Shown here one piece after another: positions 41,658 through 53,900 of a DNA stretch of 64,000 nucleotides. Source of the DNA: Dromaius novaehollandiae (taxonomy: Eukaryota; Chordata; Aves; Casuariiformes; Dromaiidae); the NCBI RefSeq assembly GCF_036370855.1, contig NC_088117.1, positions 8,804,001 to 8,868,000 on the forward strand, given 5' to 3'. Position numbers and translations under genes: made by a program. Within the stretch, counting starts at the first letter, position 1, and each line of letters starts with the position of its first letter. The notes beneath the pieces were generated by a model. It saw only the letters and a list, made by a program, of their open reading frames with translations, made no database searches and had not been told where the DNA came from.

Positions 41658-41917
41658 CTAGTTGTCCTCCCTGACGGGCCGGATCTTCATCTCGGTGAAC
41701 TTGAGGGAGTACTGCCAGCCGGTCCAGGAGGACCACTCGATGCCGTCGGCGTAGGAGCTGTGGTGGCCCTTGAGGTACTGCCCGTTGAGGTTGGACGTGT
41801 GGCAGTTGCGGTACCACCAGGCGCCGTGGTAGAAGGCGGCGCAGTTGTTCTCCGAGTGGTCGTTGTCCAGGTCTTTGGTGGTGAACTTCATCCCGTTGTG
41901 CTTGAGGAAGGAGTCTC
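41658..41917 (-). CDS. FIBCD1: FIBCD1 exon 7 (ligand and calcium site, stop)
   Basis: This 260-nt terminal coding exon contains the calcium-binding loop [10 protein letters not shown], the Cys400-Cys413 disulphide, and the acetyl-binding residues Tyr404, His414, Tyr430 and Trp442. It finishes [14 protein letters not shown] before TAG (41658-41660). Confidence 0.96.
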
Positions 41918-44900
41918 CTGCCGCGGGGGCGGAGGGCAGCCGTGAGCCGGTGCCCCACGGCGGCCGCCCCCCCGCGCCCCCCCCCCCCCGCGGCCGCCTA
42001 CCTGCCGTGCCCGAGTAGTCCGCGACGGAGACGGGGTACCCGTCCTCCTCGGCGTCGACGGAGAAGAGCCCCACGCCGAAGCTGCCGTAGCGGGCGAAGG
42101 CCGTGCCGTTGTCGAAGTCCTCCAGGTCGACGCGGAGCTCGTAGCTGGCCTGCACCGTGAGCACGTGGAGCCGCTGCAGCCCTGCGGGGCGGCGGGGGGC
42201 TCAGCGCCGGCACCGTCCCCACGCTCCGCCGCGGGAACCGCGGGGCCCCTTTTCCCGCGCTCCCGCCGGAGGAGCCGGCGCGGCCCCGCGCCGCCGCCGC
42301 ACCTAGCCAGTGCTCGCCGGTGAGCTTGCCGAAGCCGTCCCGGTAGGCCTCCCAGCCGCGGAAGAAGTTCACCGAGCCGTCCTCGCGCCGCTGGAACACC
42401 TGCGGGACACACGAGCGGCGTCGGGGGCGGCCGCCGGCCCCGCAACGCCCTGCCCCGCCGCCGCTTGATTAGCCGCGGCCGCAAATTAAGCCCTTTCAAG
42501 TCGTTGATTACAGCGGCGCGACCCAGCGCGCCAGTCCCGCGGGAGAGGCCTTGCCGTTATCTCCGGCCCCCGGGGACAGGTGAGTCGGTTCAGATAAAAG
42601 CATTAACGTGATCCTCCTGCCTAGAAACGGGAACGAAGCTCGCGCCCCCCCCCCCCCCTTCTTTGCCCCCCGGCACAGGCAAAACGCTCTGGTTGACTGA
42701 AGTCAGGTCTGCCTTGTTTTCAGCCGCCGTTCCCGCGACCTGCCGCGTGTAATCGTCCCCGAGAAACCAGCCGCGGAGTCCGGCTGCCTCCCGGGCACCA
42801 GCCATGCTCAGCTTCGGCAGACCCATTCCCTGCCAGCAGCTGTCCCGTGGGGGGGTCAGACACGCAGCTTTTAGCGTCCCCCCCCCCGCTCTGTCCCTCG
42901 TGTCTGCAGCAAATGGAGCGAGCTGGGTCCCCCCTCGCAAACGCTGCCCCTGGCCCGCTGCGGCTGTGCTTTGTCCTCTTCTATCATTGCTTCCAAGTTT
43001 GATTTATTGACAACAATCCAGAAAATGCTGCTCCGTGTCCGACCATTTGAACTTAATTAAGCCTCCAGCCCGGGATTAATTGCATTAAACTTGGCCGGTT
43101 CAGGCTGCCTGGAAGCGAATCAAAGCTGGCCTGAACGCCGTGCCGTGCCGCGGTCCTGCAGCCCGGGCTGGGGCAGCCGGGGGGAGGCAGCTGCGGGGGG
43201 GGGGGGGGTGTTGGGGGACAACAGCACCTCTCCCGCGGCAAAAGCGGAGGTTTCTCAGCGAGTCGTTTTGGCTCCCCGAGGAGCTGGACGGGAACCACGG
43301 TGCCTTCGCCCGCCTCGCTGCAGCCCGCCGGGGCCGGGCTGATGCACGCTCTGCTTCCCGGCTCCGCAGCCCCGGGCTCAGGCGAAGCCTCTCAAGCCCA
43401 CGTTAGGGCTGACGGCCCGGAGGAGAGCTGCTGCCGCCTCCCCGGGCTGCTCCTGCCCTTCTGCCGTCCCGGGGACCCGGCGGCCGCGGCGCGTCCCGAG
43501 CTGGCCCTGGGTTTTAATCGGCGCGGCCATGCAGCAGCCGCCGCGCATCCCCCAGCCGCAGCCTGGGCCCGAGCGCCGGGTCCCCGCGGAAGGGCGGTGG
43601 GATGCTGCCGGAGGAGCCCTCCACCACCAGCTTCCCGGGCCGGCGTGGCGCTGGGCACGCGGGGCTGCGCCCTCCCTGATCCAAGCTGTACTTACCTTCT
43701 AGAATTAGAGCCTTAATTTTGATCCCTGCCTTGAGCACTTGAGCAGCCGCCGCTAAGCCCCTTTACAGGGGCTTTCTTCGGGCTCGGCAATGGAGGGGGG
43801 ACGGCGCGCGGCTGGAAAGGGGCCCGAAGCTGATTTTCCCGGGGGAATGTCAGCGCCAATCGGCTCCGGCGGCGCAGGGAAGGGAGCGGGGCAATAGCGC
43901 GGCTCTCCTCTAATCGGCTTTGACCCGGCGTTGTAAATAGGCCAATTGCCCGCGTGGCGCTGGGAAAGCGTGCGGGGCACGGCGGCATTAGCTGAGCCAC
44001 GGCACGGCTCGGCGATGACGGAGGCGCTGGCGGCTTAGCGCCGGCACGGGGCCCGGCCAGCAAGTGCTGAGGGGCGATGGGGACCCCCGTGACCCCCCAC
44101 CCTGGGCGAGAGGCTGGAAACTGCTTTGTATCCGAGGGTCTTGCAAGAGCAGAGCGTGTGCCGGGCATCCTGTATCTTTTTGGGTCTTCCAGACCCCTCG
44201 TTTTGCCAGGCCAGTGGCTTCGCTTGGCCCTGCCGGGGCAGGACACGTGCCAGGCTTTGCTGGCCCGGCGGCAGCTGCGGGCAGCGGTTTTGCCCCGCTC
44301 GCTGCCGTGCTGCTTCATCCAAGCGGCTGCTGTGCGGGAAGAGCGGCACAGGGGTTCGGGATGCCGGGCTCCGGCACGGGGCTTGCGGCGAGGCACGTTG
44401 CTCTCCTCCTCATGAAATATGGATCACCCCCTCTTAAGCAAAAAGGATTTCCTTCCCCTTCTCTCTCAAGCCAAGGCTGAAATATTCATTTCCCCGGCTC
44501 TCTGTCACCTCTGGTTGCCATGAGCTCGCCGGTGCGCAGAGATAGGCCCCTGCCAAAAAAACAGGCCTGGGAAAATGAGTAAAAAAGAGCGGGCTGCCGT
44601 GGCCCACCATGGCATCAATGCCATTCCTGGATCCGGATGCCCAGCCTAGGGAGCCGGCGCCTCATCCCCGTGCACGGCCATGCGTAAAGCATCCCTCCTT
44701 GGAGCATCATCCCTCCTTGGAGCATCATCCCTCCTTGGAGCGGCGCCGTTCCCGAGGCCGGCGCCTCCTCCGCTGCCCCCCGGCCCCTCGCGGTCCCTTT
44801 GCAAACGTATCGCCGTGCGTTCGAATCGCTCAGCCTGCGCGAGGATCCCCGCAGCGGCTAACGAGCGGGCTGGCGACAGCAGCTCCGCACGCTTCCCCCG

Positions 44901-47900
44901 TGCCGCGGGTGTCTTGGAAAGCTGAAAGCTGTCACTTAAAATTACCACGGGCCTTGTCCTGCTGACAGAGCCTTTTCTTCCGCGTCCTTTGGCTTTGCTA
45001 CCGCTTTCCAACAGGCGCTATTAAGACCCAGCATGGAAAATCAGCCTGAGCCAGCCAGAGCGGTCGCGGCTGCGTCGCTCGTAGGGCAGAGACCAACCCT
45101 TCGCGTCTGCTTTTCTGTGTGGGTCTGGGGGGTCCCAACTGGCCCCGTCGGCACGGCCGGGCGCCGAGACCCAAACGCAGCCCGCGCTGCAGCCTGCTGC
45201 AAGCCAGGCAGAACCGGGGTGGGGGGGGAAACAGAGCTGCCTGGGCCAGGCGGCTGGCGGGGGGACGCCTGAGCTCCCCCTTTCTTCCCCCCCGCCCCAA
45301 GGATGTTCCCAATCTCCCTCGGCAAAGGAGACGGGAAGCAGCCCCGGAGAGCTGCAATGGCGCACGCGACCCAGGGGAAGGGCAGAGCCTGGGAAAAGCA
45401 TCCCGGGCCTCCCCGGTCCCGTCCCTCCCTGCCCGGCTCCGGCAGCCGCTCAGCCCCCCGTGCAGGGCAAGGCTCAGCTCAGCGGCTCCCCAGTCAAAAC
45501 GGATTCAGCTGCTGCCATCGCTCCCACCCACCCACCCACATGCAGATAAGCCCAAATGTCAAGAGTAATAGCTCCAGAGGAGGAGGAGGAGGAGGGAGAT
45601 TTCCCGGCTCTGCGGCATAGCTCCCGCGATGCTGGGGTTTGCCTGGAGCGCGCCTGAGCCAGAGCCCGAATCCACGGCACAGCACCCAGGGCCTTGCCCG
45701 GATCCGGCCGTCCCGTCCCCTCCGAGCGGGCGCTGCCTGACGGGAAATCCCTTCCTCTGCAACCTCTGCAGCCCGGCGAGAAGCCTCCCAGCTGCGGCAG
45801 CTTTAAATAACCCCCCAAGAGAGACGCCTCGCTAATCACCTTGGCTTGCTCTTGAGGCAGCTTTGGGCCGGGGCTGGCGGGAGGGTGTGCAGCAGTGTGC
45901 TGAGTTTGCTGGGGCTCAGCCGGGGTGGGCGCCGGGCAGGACGGAGGCCCGGGTTCGCCAGCCCCGCTGCGGCGGCAGAGCTAAGCTCCCTCCTCCCGGC
46001 ACCGCTCAAAGCTGCTTACGGCGGATCAGGGCTTGGGGATTTGTCTCCCGGAGCGCCCAGCTGGAGGGGCGCCGGGCAGCTCGGCTGCCTGGGGCCGAAG
46101 GCCTCCTTCCCACTCCTCCCGGATGGTCCCTGCTGCCTCCCTGGGGACGCCGGTGCCCCTGGGGCTGCCTTGCTCTGTTGCCAGTGCGGTGGCACCCGCA
46201 ATTACGGGGCTGCAACGCTCGCCTCCGCAAAGCGGCTCGGACGAGGGAGCGACGCAGCCAGTGCGGCTCCGGCAGTGTCCCGGGGCCCGGGGCCGGTTCC
46301 TGCGGCCGGGAACAGCCCAGCAAATTTCCCCCGGTGTTTGCCGGCACGGCGGCTCTGGCCCCATCCGTGGGGCCGGACGGGTTCTGCCGCCCCGGCGCTC
46401 GCCCCGGCCCGCGCGGCCGCCGCTCACCGTCCAGCCGCCGCCGTCGGTGCTCATGTCGCAGTAGACCTGGAAGCCCGCGGGGTAGTGCGTGGGGAAGATG
46501 GAGTAAATCCCGTCCTCCTGCTGCCCGCCGGCGAAGACGTCGAAGCAGTCCCGGGGCCGGGAGCCTGCAGCGGGGCCGGGGCCAGAGAGGAAGGCTGGTT
46601 AATTAATCGGCTCGTTTAGCACCTCGCCGTCTCTCCCAGGCTCCCGGCGCTTGCACCGGAGCGAAGGGGAGCGGTGGCCGGCGCCTCACCGTTGGAGCAG
46701 CCGCGGGGCCGTGCACCCCGGGCCGGCGCTCGCTGCAGGTCGGCCTTGAGCCGGGGCCGGGCCGAGCCGCGCTCGCGCTGCAGCGTGTCCAGGACGTCGC
46801 TGACGGAGCTCACCAGCCGGGCCATGGTGGTCTGGCTCTCCGAGAGCAGCTGCGGGCGGGGGACACGCGGGAAGCGGGTGAAGCGCCGCCGTGTTAGCGC
46901 TACGCGCCCGGCCCCACCGGTCCCCGGGATGAGGATGTTCTGCTCACGCCCTGGCTCTGCCAGGGGTGCAAACCGGGGTCCCAGACCTCCGCCGGCGCTC
47001 AGCAACGCTCCCCGCGACGGGGAACAGGCCTGGGGACGTGCACGTCCCCTGCGGCTTTGGCTCGGGGTCTGGGCTCCGCCGCGGAGGGGCCCCTCGGTGC
47101 GCCCACACCACCACCCCATGGGCCGGTGTCCAGGGGATAAAAAGCATCTGCGGACGCCGGGATTGCCGAGGGCTTCAGAAATAGCCGCGTCCTGAGCCAG
47201 CCGCCCCGGCTCGCGGGCTTCCCCCGAGGCGACCCGGGCGGGCGGGTGAGCCGGGGTGAGGCCGGGGCGAGGCCGGGCGGGCGGCGCGGGGCTGTGCCGC
47301 TGGGGCTGCGCGCAGCCAGTGCACTCAGGACCGGGCAGCGATCCCGGGCTCCCTTTGGCTCCTCGCCTTCCTCGGGCGCTTGGAAGAGCCGGGATGAAAC
47401 CTCAGTGGCGCCCGCCGGATCCCCCCGACGAGGGATGCTGGGCTGGACCCGCGTGAGCACGGTGAGGCCGGAGCCTGCGGCGCGGAGGGGAGGTGAAGGG
47501 GAGCTGCGGGGAGCCGCGAGCCTCGCCGGCTGTGCGTGACACCTGGGCTGGGGGACGGGGGGGCAGAGGGGCAGGGATGGGTCGGGGGGGGCAGCTGGAC
47601 CCACAGCGCTTGCAAAGTGCATGTGCGTGCATGGGTGCGGGCACGGGTGCAGGCGCACACGGACCCCCGGGACACGCTCCGCACCAGCCCTGAGCACTGC
47701 CTGTCCACCTTCCCACGCTGCACGCAGGGAGATGAGCCCGAGGAGAGCCCTGGATGGAGCCCAGCCCGTGCCAGGAGGGATCCCGGACGAAGCCCGTCAG
47801 CCTCTGGAGCCCCTGGCTTGCCCGGTGCGCCAGGGAGCCATCGCAACGCAGCTCGCTGCCTGGGACGGTTTGGGGACTGAACAAGGCGGTCCAGGGGGGT

Positions 47901-50900
47901 GGTTTGCCAGCAGGGCTCCAGGACAATTCCTGAGCAAAGCAGGGCAACAAGATCCCCTTGGGAAGGTCGCCCCGGCGCCTGGCTCTGCCTAGAGCCTCCA
48001 AACCGGACCCAGAGCAGGGCAGGGGGAAGCCAGGCTTTGCAAGCTTAAATTTCCAAGCCTGAAATGATCGCTTTGAACCTCAGCTTCTCACTCCCGGGGG
48101 TCTTTCCCGGGGATCGGCAGCGGGCAGGGGGTCGCAGCAGCACCGCGGGAGCCGCATCCCGGGGCAGAGCATCCCCGGGGACGCCGGGGCCCCGCACCCA
48201 CCTGGATGAGCCTGCCCTGCTCGCTCTGCAGGGCGCTGAGCTCCTGCCCCACGGCGCTGTGCCCCTTCTTGAGGCCGTCGCAGTCGGCGCGCAGCTGGGC
48301 GGCGTGCGCCAGCAGCTTGGCCACCTCGTCGGCCACGGTGGCCAGCAGAGCCCTCTGCTGCCCTTTGGCGGCCTTGGCCTGGGCGTCGTGCTCGCTCACG
48401 GCCCGCAGCACCGACGACTGGAGGCCCTCGAGGCGCGTGAAGCTGCCCGCCTGGTCGGGGCAGTTGGGGTCGATGAAGATGTTGATGCGGGAGCTGTCGG
48501 CCTTCTCGATGGTGACCAGCGCGTTGGCCTCCTCGGGGTTGGTGCTGATGACGGGCGGCGACTCCGTGACAGGCGTGTGGTAGTGGTTCATGAAGAGGAT
48601 GGCGCCCGTGACCGTCACGGCCAGGAGGACGGCCACCGAGAGCAGCACGGTGCACAGCACGTACCCGCAGCTCATCCTCTGGGGACACAGGGACACGCGG
48701 CGCCTGGCGTCACCGAGCCCGGCGGGCGCCACCACGGCCACCCCCCCGCGGGACCACACGCGGCCGGGCAGAGCATCCTCCCTGCGCGGGACGCTCGGGG
48801 ACGCCGCTGCCCTTTGCACTGCGCGTCCTGCCACCGGGCACCCGCCTTGCAAAAGGGGGACGCAGGAGGGGGACGCAGAAGCACCCAGCTCGCAGGGGAC
48901 GCGGGAAGGGCCAGGTTGGATCTGCAACCCGAGTTGGATCTGCAACCGCACTACGTGGTGGCCCCAGCTCCGGCAGCGAGGCAGCGCAGCCCTGACGCCG
49001 GAGGGGACGCGGGGACGGACGGGGCCCTGGGGACGTGGCCGCCGCGGGGCAAGCGCTGCGCACGCCAAGCAGCTACCGCGAGTCACCCGGGAGGTAGGAA
49101 ATAATGACGAGCACGAGCAGCGCGGCGGCGGGGGGCTCCCACCGGAGTGGCTTATTGAGCCCGGGATACTCAGCCGGAGCCCCGGCAGCAGCGCCGGCGC
49201 CCAGGGAGGCACGAGGGTGCTCCGAGCCGGGCACAAACCCGGGGAGGTGAAGGGGAAGCAACCGCCATGGGAAGGGGGCTCGCGGGAGCGGGGGACAGAA
49301 GGAAGCAGACACGGGAGAGCCTGTGTCATCCAGGGGCATCCCCCCGCGCCGGGGAGCAGCAGGGATGCTCGTGGCCCCCCCAACATGCTCCTCTGCCTCC
49401 CGGGCAGCAGACCGCAAAGGCGGCCGAGCCCCGGGAGCGTCTCCGCCGGCACCGCGGGCCCGCAGGCACCTGCAGCAGGGCAGCTTCTCCTTGCAAGGCA
49501 CGAAGCGATGCCGTCAGCGCGGAGGCAGCGGGGGCCCGCCCCGGCCCCCCCGGCGGCCTCCCCTTTCCATTACACCCGCAGGACAGCGGCTGTGATTTCC
49601 CCCTGACCCCGGCCTCAGCGCCTGTCACAGGGAATCGCGGGGCTGGGCGAGAGCCGCCTATTCGGAGAGACAAAGACTACTTTCCCCGGGAACGCGGAGA
49701 AAATTGCTGCATCTGCAAAGATCTCCCCGGCCCTGTCCCCTCCTCGCACATCGATCGGGAGTGACACCTGCCTTCAAGCACCCTTCGCTCCCGCGGCCGC
49801 TCGCGGGAAGCAGCCCCCGGCCGCAGCCGGTGGGGCTGCTCGCCGCCCCGCTCCCCCCCGAGCCCGGCCCGAGCCTGGAGAGGTCCCGGCTGCACAGGCA
49901 GCGATGGCCGAGCAACCAGGATGTCCATCAAGGGCTGCAATAACGGGAGAGCCACGCCGAGCCGACGCTCCGAGTCCTGCAGCCAGACAAATCCCAAATG
50001 GGCTCTAACACACCAAGATCCTGCAGTTTTGCCCGGGAACTGCATTTCTCCGCTTTCCAGCCGCCAAGTGCCACCGTTGCTGCCTCCCCGCTGCTCCCAG
50101 ATACGGGGACGGGCTGGGGAAGGGCCCTCAGCACGAGGACCAGCCTTGCGATGGGGAGGTGCTGCCTCGCCACGGCTTGCCAAGTCCCCCAGCTTTTCCC
50201 GGCAGGTTGTTACCTGGCAACCTGCGGTGGGGAGAGGAGAGAAACAGGCAGCCGCCGGCACCGGGAACGCTCCCAACCGGCTGAAGTTCACCGCGGTGCT
50301 CTGCAAACCCCACCGCGTGGCAGCCCCGGCTCGCCGGCCGCCTTGGCCGCACGGGGTCCTGCCCCACCGAGGCTGTGCCCCTCGTGACGCCAGCGGTTCC
50401 CGCTGCCCATCGCATGGCTTTGAGCTCGAGGGCTTCTTGCCGAGGCTTTCGGCCAGCAGCGGAGTCATCTCCTGGCTGTGTGATGGCCAACACAGCTACT
50501 GATGTTCTCCCTGCCACCAGGCTGGAGGTCCTGATGTCTCCAAATTGCTTCTTCCTAAAGACACTGGGGCTCTGCCCCACTGGCAAGGCCACGAGGTGCT
50601 TGGGAGGAGCAGAGCTGCACTTTCCAGCCTGCTCTTGGTGCTGGGGCCAAGTGCTGGTGGGAACCGGGGCAGGAGCTTCTCCCAGCGTGAAACTCCATGT
50701 GGTCCCTGCGGTGGTGGCACGTCGTGCCGTTCCCTTCGGCCGGTCCTGCGCTTCGTGCCGGGGCGCTGCTCCTTGGCGGGGCGCAGAAGCACGCTCAGGA
50801 AGGTGGGTGCCTCTCCCGGCAGCCGAAACGGAGGAAGGGGGACAGCCGGGGTTTGCCAGACGGAGCAAACAACTATCGCCCTGTCGCGATGGTCGTGGGG

Positions 50901-53900
50901 AGGCAGCAGCTCCCGCGCTCTTGCCCAGGGCTCCGAAGCCCAGCCATGCATGCCGATCCCGACACCGGGGGCCTCCGGGTTGACGTCCGATGGTCAGAGC
51001 GCCAGGTCTGAGGAGCAGTCACAGCGGATTCGCTCTTTCCCAGACTGCGCCCTCGGAGCCGTTGCTGGCAGATGGGCAGCACTAGAGGAGAGGCAGGAGG
51101 AGGCCAAGCCAGGCTCTCCGCTTCCTCAGGCGCTTGTGGCCACCCAAGAAGAAGACCCAGAGGCCACCCAGACCCATGGAGGCAGGTTTGGACAAGGGAT
51201 CCTGCTCCTTTTTGGCCATGACTCTGAAAGGTTCAGAGCATCCTGGAGAGCCAGCTCAAGCGAAGAGCAAAAGCTCCTCAGCCTCCACCCACCCATCAGC
51301 CCTTCAGGGCCTCTCTACGCTTGGCCACGCTGCCCTGTGGTGCAGGGTCCCCAGCTCCACGCAGTGTGGACAGCCCCGAGGCTGCTGCATCCTGGGGTGT
51401 GGGTCTCAGTACCCCCAGCACCCATCATCGCTCCACTCCTGCCAAGCGCCCTCGCCGTGCTCCGCAGCCGGGACACAGGAGCAGCCAAGCCGGGTGCTGG
51501 TGACGGCAGCTCCGGTGCACCCGCACCCGCAGCACGAAGCCGGTGTGTCCTGCGGCAGAGCCAGACGCCAGCTGCAGCCCTGGGACCACGGACGGAGAGC
51601 GGTGGTGGGCGATGCTGAGCAGTGCCATGGGAGATGCTCTCCAAGGAGGAGATGCCCTTTGCTCCTGCCAGAGGTGCTCCTCTTGGCTCCCCTCCAGCAA
51701 GCAGGGCTGCCGGGCCAAGCTCTTTGCTGTGCGACCACAGGCAGAGATCACGGGGCAGCCGTGTGTCCTCTCTCCCTGAGCCGTGCCCCCTGCCAGGTAC
51801 AACCTGGGGCCTGGGCTGTGTTTCTGAGGCAGGTGGACACTGCTTTGCATCACCCGAACCCAGCTGTTGGGGCAATCTTCAGCCCAGCTACCCCCTGCCT
51901 TATTGCCGTGGTCTATCTGGCCCCAAAGGTCCAGGTTAGCAAGGGCCAGTCACACAAACACACACGCACCAGCCCTGCCTCGCCCCAGAGCTGCTCAAGC
52001 AGCTCATTTTGCATCACAGCCGCTTGCCCTGCTCTGCCTCACTTCCACCCCCGGGGCTGAAGCATCTCCTTTGCTCCAGCCCCTTCTCCAGCAAGCAGCC
52101 TCCCTCGCTGTCCAGCTCTGCTGCCGAACAGCTTTGCGCAGGGCTGCAACTGCACGTCCCTGTTTATTCCGGGGCAGCGGGGCTGTGCTGGGGACGTGCG
52201 CCGGGGCAGTCCACCTTCCCTCCACCCTGCCTGCTCCCCGCCTCGTCCTGGCGCCTACCGAAACACTTTGCTTGTGCCCCTTGGGTGCCGACGCGGCACG
52301 GATTAATTGAACCTCCCGTTCTCATTACTGGCTCTCCTCGGTAATCCAAAGCCTGCCCAGTGCTGCTCCGACACTGCAAAGCGCTCGGTGGTTTGGGGAG
52401 AGGAGCTGGAGGGAGCCCGTGCTCCGGCCAGAGCTCGCTGGCTGTGGGTCGGCCTGCACACGGGCTGGGTGGGGGCTTCCAAAGGAGTCCATGGGAGCTG
52501 AAAGCCCAGCAGAAAGTGGGCACCAAACTCTGTCTCCTTTGCAAACCGCAGCCTTGATGAACAGCCCGTCCCCGGGATGTGCTGGGCGGCCCCGCACCGT
52601 GGTGGGGCTGGGCCTATCCTGCCCGGCCGGTCCTCAGGCACTGGGTGGGTGCGGAGCACTGGGGCTGAGCCTGGTAGCCTGGGGTATTGGCTCTAGCCGG
52701 ACGGCAGTGCTCGGGCTCTGGCGAGGACGGGTCGCGGTGTGAGGGAGCCGGCTCCGTAGGGAAGGGGAGAGGAGAGCGCGGTTTCTCTCTGGGGGTCAGC
52801 ACCTGCTGTGCTGCCCCGGGTGGGCACGCTGTGCCCAGCAAAGCCAGGGCAGCCCGAGCACGGAACAGGCAGATGTGCTGCAGGGGGAGAAGAGGGCTCA
52901 GGAAGGGGCATACAGAAGGGACAGGTCAAGCATCCTGCATCGCTGCAGGGTCCCATCCTCTGGTGGCAGGGAGAAAACGAAGTGCTGGTGCTGGGGAACA
53001 GCGTGTCTAACTCTCGGTTGTCCCGGATCCCCTGCCTGGCATCGGGTGCTGGAGCAAGCACAGGCAATGGAGACTCCCGCCGTGTCTCCTGCCTCCCTGA
53101 TCTCATCTCCTGCTTCTTGACTCTCTCCCTGCACTCAGCGGCTCGGTTGCAGACTGGCTCCTTTGCTTTGTCCTGGCTCTTTGCAGGAACTCGCCGGGAG
53201 GGCTCGTCCACGCGACGCGCAGCCGTGCCTGTGCCCGGAGCGCAGGGCAGCAGCGCCCGCTCGCCGCGCAGCCTTGCATGGACCCGCGCAGCCCCGCGCG
53301 CCCCACGCTTGGATTCTCCCCGCTACCTGCACGCTCGGCTTGAGGTGTGGGCACACGTGCGGCGGCTTGTGCAAACAGGCTCCGGCACGTGCCCAAACCC
53401 CCGCGCACTGCAATACCCGCTCGGCGAGAGCTTTTCCATCCCTCACCGCAAACCCACCCTGCTCCCCTCCTCCCCCGAACCGGGCGGGCGCCCGGCTGGA
53501 GTAGGAGAGGGCAAGGTGGCAGAGAGAGTCCATAAATGAAGAGCGATGGCTCTGTCTGCAGCGCAGAGTCAACACGCAAAATCCCCTTTAAAAGGTTATT
53601 TAAGCCGTTAAAATGTGCAGCAGTTAATCAGAGACATGTGTGACAGCCCCGGCGTATTTACCCGCTGCCTGTCTAACACGCAGCCACTCAGCTAGAGCAT
53701 GATGTGACGCTCGCTGTAAATAAATAAAGTAAATAACGCGGGGGAAGGTGCCGGCAGCCGGCGCGGCCGGGGCGGGGGGCTGCTCCGGGCGGGGGGGCCG
53801 GGGCTCCGCGCCGGGCCGGCGCCGGCAGCCGGGAGAAAAGTTACCGGGGGTCGGGGGGCTGCGGCGGGGGGGCCCCGGGGCAGCTCCCCCCGGCCCCCCC

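Larger units (their letters stand above)
42400..46427 (-). other. FIBCD1: FIBCD1 intron 4
   Basis: GC-rich 4.0-kb intron with many antisense open frames that I regard as chance. It contains an AT-rich motif-dense islet at 42995-43095, a G-run at 43195-43208, an 18-bp triple repeat at 44690-44740 and a GGA tract at 45576-45597. Confidence 0.9.

Noticed and set aside
40160-41674. 504-codon plus-strand open frame
   Set aside because: It overlaps the FIBCD1 3' UTR and terminal exon antisense and has Pro/Ala/Arg/Gly bias from GC-rich DNA. No recognisable domain.
44808-44835. tRNA-like B box (GCGTTCGAATCGC)
   Set aside because: No matching A box or cloverleaf arms upstream.
48913-48948. 15-bp direct repeat GTTGGATCTGCAACC in FIBCD1 intron 1
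   Set aside because: Only two copies with no further structure. Probably a simple local duplication.
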